From Distichodus sexfasciatus (lineage: Eukaryota; Chordata; Actinopteri; Characiformes; Distichodontidae), in the NCBI GenBank assembly GCA_032718565.1, contig JAVGVS010000112.1, positions 1,066,884 through 1,130,883 of the forward strand: 64,000 nt of DNA, given 5' to 3'. The stretch's first letter is position 1; each line of letters begins with the position of its first letter. The notes under the pieces were generated by a model. It saw nothing but the letters and a program-made list of their open reading frames with translations, had not been told where the DNA came from and did no database searches. Shown in pieces: positions 59,961 through 64,000 of this stretch. A program made the position numbers and the translations under genes.

Positions 59961-60285
59961 CTCTGTCTCTGTATCTCTGTCTCTGTATCTCTCTCTCTGT
60001 ATCTCTGTCTCTGTATCTCTGTCTCTCTGTCTCTGTATCTCTCTCTCTGTATCTCTCTAATGATGTGTTTCCATCTGTGAATCTGTGTATGTGAGGGTCT
60101 CTCTATCTCTCTGTCTCTGTATCTCTGTCTCTCTGTCTCTGTATCTCTCTCTCTGTATCTCTCTCTCTGTATCTCTGTCTCTGTCTCTCTGTCTCTGTAT
60201 CTCTCTCTCTGTATCTCTGTCTCTCTGTATCTCTGTCTCTCTGTCTCTGTCTCTCTGTCTCTGTATCTCTCTCTCTGTATCTCTG

Positions 60286-60318
<33 letters not shown>

Positions 60319-63300
60319 GTATCTCTCTCTCTCTGTATCTCTGTTTCTGTCTGTGAAGTGAAGATTTATTCTCGATCTTTACCCTTCTTTGGCTTTGTGT
60401 GTCTCTGTCTCTATTGATGGTCTTTTAGTCTCTTTCTGTCTGTCTTTCTCTTTTAAGAAAGATTTGCAGATTCTGTCTGTCTGTCTGTCTGTCTGCCTGT
60501 TGCACTGGAAATAACCTGGAGCCACGTCGTCTCGTCTCTCTATGTATCTGTACAGTATATAGCAGAGATGACAATAAAGTTGACTTTGACTGTCTCTTTC
60601 TGTCTTGCTCTCTCTGTCTCTGTCTCTGTTATCTGTCTGTAATAATGTCCCTGTCTCACCCCTCCCCTTTCTTTGTGTATGTGTCTGTCTGCATTATCTT
60701 TTCCCCTCTATCACTCTATCTGTAACTATCAATCTGGTCTTGATCACATACACACACTCTCTCTTAGTTTGTGTGTAACTTAAATGTGTGTCTTGACTGT
60801 ATTTCATCTGCCAGGTTCAAGTAATTTAAGCATGGTTTAATCTAAACTTGGATGTTGTATCAAAAGTTGCAATTCTGTGTATTATGTCCAGCATTAGAAA
60901 TCCAAATATAAAATTCTGAACAATGATACGTTTATATTTACATTTACAGCATTTGGCAGACGCTCTTATCCAGAGCAACTTACAGCAGTGGTTTGTAGTC
61001 CACCACTGTTTGTCAATCTGTAAAGCTAAAGCCAAGACCGTCAACTAAGTTGTATACTTTAATCAAGAATCACGTTAGAGAAAAAGGAAAGTTAGTGGAA
61101 AGACAACAAACATTCATGTTACTGGGTTAGTGGTTTGGTTTTTCTCAAATGGAGAAATAGTAAGTACGAGGAGTAGTGAGACTCCTAGATACTTCTTGAA
61201 GAGGTGTGTCTCTTACCTTTGCTTTTAACTAACTTATAAGACTTCTAATAAGAATTTATGAATTATTAATAAACCTTTCATTAGCTTATAGTCAGAATTT
61301 TTGAGTGAGTAAAAAGGAACGTTGTAATGTTCAAAAAAAGACGTTTGCTTTTTTTCCCCGCACCAGGCCTCAAAGAAGCAGAAAAAGAAGCGGCCGAGCT
61401 TCCGCAAGCTGCTGAAAACCAGCAACCTGAAGCTGGAGAACAAGCAGCAGAATCGACAATTCCGGCAGCAGAACGCCGCTAAAAAGCAGCGCAAAGAACA
61501 GCGGAGGCTGCGGCAGGCCATCAGCGGTGTGGTCCAGAAGATCCCCAAACCCCTGGACAGGAACCACAAGAAACCTGGTGAGGGGACAAAATAGGCCTAG
61601 CAGCCAAACCACAATGAGCAGAATGATTGAAGGCAGGATTGGGAAAAATAATTGCAGTAAAATATTGTTTTCTGGAATAAAAACATTATTTTAAAGTGGT
61701 AAATAATGTTTAGATGGGTATTTCTCTCTCTGTCTCTCTCGCTCGTAGTGTTTGCGTAGAAATACCATTTTCCCTTTCTTTAGACAGGATTTCTGGCTGA
61801 CTGTCTCGCAGTTTGTGTAAATGTTATTTAGTGTTTTTTTTTTTTTTAAATACAGTGTCTTGTTCGCGCTTAGTGTTTTTTTGATTGATATTATTTTTAT
61901 CATTCATTTAGAAATATATCTTGTTTACTCTCTCTATGTTTGTGTGAGTAATGTTATCATCCTTTTAGACAGATGTAGTGTTTACTCTTTCTCTGTGTGT
62001 AAACAATGTTATTTGTTTCTTTAGACAGGTTTGCTTGGTACATAATGTTCTTTTTTATTTCTTTAGACAAGTATCTTTTTTGCTATTTCTGTATTTGTGT
62101 GTGTGTGTGTTTCTTTAGAAGGCTATCATGTTTTCTTTCTCTCTTTTTGAGTAAATCATTCCTTTAGACAGGTTTACTCTATGTGTTTGCGTGTAACTAA
62201 TTTGAATTATTATAGCTAAAAACAGGTTTGTTGTTTACTATCTATTTGCCTCTAATTTTCCTTTAGACTTGCTTCTTTCTTTCTTTCTTTCCTTTTCTAC
62301 ACTCTTATTAATTGTTTCTTTCAAAAATTGTTTTATTCTCTTGTCTGTAAGTGAAGATTTTTTTCACTAACCATGTTAAAAACACATTTGTGGTTGTGTT
62401 GTGTGATGAACAGAGGAGGAAGAAGATGAAGAGTTCCTGGAGTCGTTGCCCACTGACATGTTGGAGGAGGATGACCTGGAACAGATTAGAGCCGTGGCGC
62501 AGCAAGCCTCCTTCCTCACAAGAGACCTCTCCTCCTGGTAGGACTTCTAATAGTTTTAACATGATATAACACGTTATTACGGTGAATTTTTAAGTGAGTA
62601 ATTTGTCATTGTGGGCACAGCACAAAGTCCTCCACAACCAAATGTGACCTCAGCATTTGACTAATCCAGTGGATCCCAAACTTTTTTTTTTGCAGGGGCC
62701 CCCCTTTTCTAGATAGGAACATTATTGAGCCCCACCCCCAATTCAAACTACACAGGTTCAGATTCAAACTTAATTTGAAATACAACTCCCTTTTATAATT
62801 GAGCGAAACAAATGCAGTTACAAATGGTGCAATTTCACCACCGTGGGAGAAATAAAGAGCATACTGAAGTTATAAACAAGAATAAACAACTGTCGCCACG
62901 AAATGGCTGGGAACATGAACCAATTCCCAGTCAGAAAAAAACTTAAAAGAGGATCATCTCAACTCTCACACTTTTCAGTGGCTGGTGTGGGCTTGCTTTG
63001 CGCTGCAAATCTTCTCAGTTCGGGGTTACAGCTGAGAAACAAAGTTTCTAGCAGTGCTCGAGTAGAGTGTAGGCTATCCTGTTGGTGCGCTCCTCTGCAA
63101 TACCTCTGTCTCCCCCCCAGTGCTAATCCATGAAGCAGCAGTGGACAGCTGGCGTACAGCGCCCGGAGAGCAGTGCTTGGGGACGGTACCTTGCATATGA
63201 GGACCTCAGCAGTAACTTTACTGGTCCAGGACTTGAATCACAGAGCTAACTACCTAACCCAGGGGTCGGCAACCTTTAACACTCAAAGAGCCATTTGGAC

Positions 63301-63837
63301 CGCGACAAAAATTAAACGCATTGTATTTTAATGTTACAAGATCACAGTAATCTTCAAATTCCGAACTACAACTTAAAAAAAAAAAAACAGAATAAAAATA
63401 AAATACTTAAATTGAATATTCATTATTTATTTTCCAAAGCCACAGGGAGCCGCAGCATAAGGATGAAAGAGCCGCATGCGCAGAGCCCTGCCCTAACCGT
63501 TACACTACCAACCGCCCCGGCAGTTCTAACATTTAGCAAACCCTCTCATCCACAGCGGCTTCTGTTTTCAAACGATATGGACAGTCTCTCAGGAGCAGCT
63601 TAAGTTCTTGCTCAGGAACTTCACGGTAGCAGTTCTTAGCCCGCTCACCTCATTTCTCTGCTCGTGTTTGACCCCGCAGCGCCCCCATCCACGTTAAAAA
63701 GCGCAAATCGGACCAGCCAGTGGAGAAGTACGAGAAGGTGCCCAGGAGGATGCAGCAGGAGGAGCAGAAGGAGCTCATTCACCTGCTGCCCATCAAGGAC
63801 AAGAGCGGCCTGATCCCCCAGAGCAGGGAGAAGCCGG
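59522..63837 (+). CDS. noc3l: Nucleolar complex protein 3 homolog, N-terminal part (gene continues past the window)
   Basis: Exons: 59,522-59,530 (MAP); 61,367-61,577; 62,414-62,537; 63,680-63,837, all GT-AG and in frame, about 167 residues of a protein usually near 800. A very basic start (KKQKKKRPSFRKLLKTSNLK) and a Lys/Arg/Gln-rich helix (to about residue 60) come first. An acidic stretch (EEEEDEEFLESLPTDMLEED) and QASFLTRDLSS follow, then KYEKVPRRMQ and KELIHLLPIKDKSGLIPQ, hallmarks of NOC3L. The tiny first coding exon fits the family. NOC3 works with NOC2 in nucleolar 60S ribosomal subunit maturation. The start context AAACATGGCGCC resembles the TISU element of genes with short leaders. 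HEAT-like and CBF domains must lie beyond the window. Confidence 0.9.
59713..60355. repeat. CT-rich minisatellite with a 168-bp higher-order unit
   Basis: The anchor AATGATGTGTTTCCATCTG occurs at 59,723, 59,891 and 60,059, exactly 168 bases apart, each followed by TGAGGGTCTCTCTC and (TCTCTG)n. Between anchors the first two units look almost identical, so the amplification is recent. Confidence 0.85.
60505..60592 (+). mobile_element. 3' tail of a LINE in noc3l intron 1
   Basis: TTGCACTGGAAATAACCTGG, CCACGTCGTCTCGTCTCTCT, then GACAATAAAGTTGACTTTGA. It is the same family as the tails at 14,066-14,170 and 23,605-23,720, here on the + strand. Confidence 0.65.
61578..62413 (+). other. noc3l intron 2
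   Basis: It is pyrimidine-rich, with the word TTTAGACAGG/GTTTACTCT recurring six to eight times about every 50-60 bases (for example 61,781, 61,967, 62,021, 62,163). This is a diverged minisatellite. No gene is seen. Confidence 0.5.
63125..63520 (-). mobile_element. tRNA-derived SINE (minus strand) split by a hAT insertion
   Basis: On the minus strand, 63,515-63,499 gives GGTAGTGTAACGGTTAGGG (A-box side). Beyond the insertion, 63,252-63,130 gives AGTCCTGGACCAGTAAAG and GCAAGGTACCGTCCCCAAGC, matching the SINE at 43,135. Confidence 0.65.
63260..63490. mobile_element. hAT MITE inserted in the SINE
   Basis: It starts CAGGGGTCGGCAACCTTTAA and ends GCGCAGAGCCCTG. Flanking 8-mers ACCTAACC (63,252-63,259) and CCCTAACC (63,491-63,498) match at seven of eight bases. 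It is the same family as the end at 12,725. An A-rich stretch lies at about 63,373-63,410. Confidence 0.7.
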
Positions 63838-64000
63838 GTACACACTGTTTGTTTATGCTGATCAACAAGGCTGAATTTGCATAGTTGCGTGTTGATAAAT
63901 GATGTGTTTTGGCGCTTAAAGAATGCTGACCAGACACGGGCACTTTTGTATGTTGTAAACTGTGGCAAAACTCTGTCAGGAGAATGTTCGACTAGAACAA

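Larger units (their letters stand above)
59531..61366 (+). other. noc3l intron 1
   Basis: It contains CTAACG repeats (about 59,598-59,625), the CT-rich 168-bp tandem repeat, a LINE tail, and a common teleost repeat word (GCATTTGGCAGACGCTCTTA, about 60,949-60,968). No gene is seen. Confidence 0.6.
62538..63679 (+). other. noc3l intron 3
   Basis: Nothing is recognised at 62,538-63,120. The frame at 62,903-63,133 has no family match. The rest is a SINE interrupted by a hAT element. Confidence 0.5.

Noticed and set aside
60085..60417. 110-codon Ser/Leu/Cys-rich open frame
   Set aside because: It is a translation of the CT-rich 168-bp minisatellite in noc3l intron 1.

Overview
This is a vertebrate nuclear genome window, almost certainly from a teleost fish. 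The evidence is split genes with GT-AG introns, AT-rich intergenic DNA full of dinucleotide and trinucleotide microsatellites, and a typical fish set of mobile elements: Tc1, Harbinger, hAT and MITEs, a Ty3/gypsy element with a chromodomain-like tail, several non-LTR retrotransposons and tRNA-derived SINEs. I cannot name the species.

Two real protein-coding genes are well supported, both on the + strand. tbc1d12 (5' UTR exon near 35.6-35.87 kb, coding 37,009-56,628) can be assembled by hand into 13 coding exons. They join in frame to 710 codons with an intact TBC RabGAP domain, including both the arginine and glutamine fingers. The start of noc3l (ATG at 59,522, running off the right edge) gives about 167 N-terminal residues from four exons. 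The pair matches the vertebrate TBC1D12/NOC3L neighbourhood (human 10q23.33), but the genes are tail-to-head here, whereas I recall the human pair as head-to-head. At the far left edge there may be the first 20 codons of a minus-strand gene with a signal-peptide-like N-terminus, behind a CRE-containing promoter.

From 0.3 to 35 kb I see no intact gene. The region is a stack of nested mobile elements and satellites. It holds an inverted-repeat DNA element (324-664) and a solo gypsy LTR with perfect 5-bp target duplications (4,096-4,933). A ~70-bp satellite (about 4,960-7,895, resuming after 12,657) has been hit by a hAT MITE, a Harbinger transposase remnant and a whole 4.8-kb gypsy element. Then come a TTAGCATG-type repeat field (15.2-16.6 kb), a decayed multi-exon gene of a fish-expanded SAMD3-like family (minus strand, 19.1-22.8 kb), a jockey/CR1/L2-like LINE (minus, 23.6-26.3 kb), a Tc1 remnant (27.1-27.8 kb) and a second SAMD3-like remnant on the opposite strand (28.0-28.8 kb). 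Last is a second LINE carrying ORF1 and endonuclease only (30.5-35.0 kb, minus), split by two apparently nested hAT elements.

The introns of tbc1d12 carry further young transposons. Two copies of one hAT MITE lie in opposite orientation (36,390-36,790 and 53,701-54,097), each with perfect 8-bp duplications, and a third hAT sits at 54,846-55,512. Several splice sites of tbc1d12 have unusual local structure: a (TG)n tract directly at one acceptor, a (CT)n tract at another, a NAGNAG acceptor, and a uORF whose stop overlaps the start codon. I found no convincing new biological system. The most useful leads are these regulatory oddities, the datable nested insertions, and the paired SAMD3-like pseudogenes.
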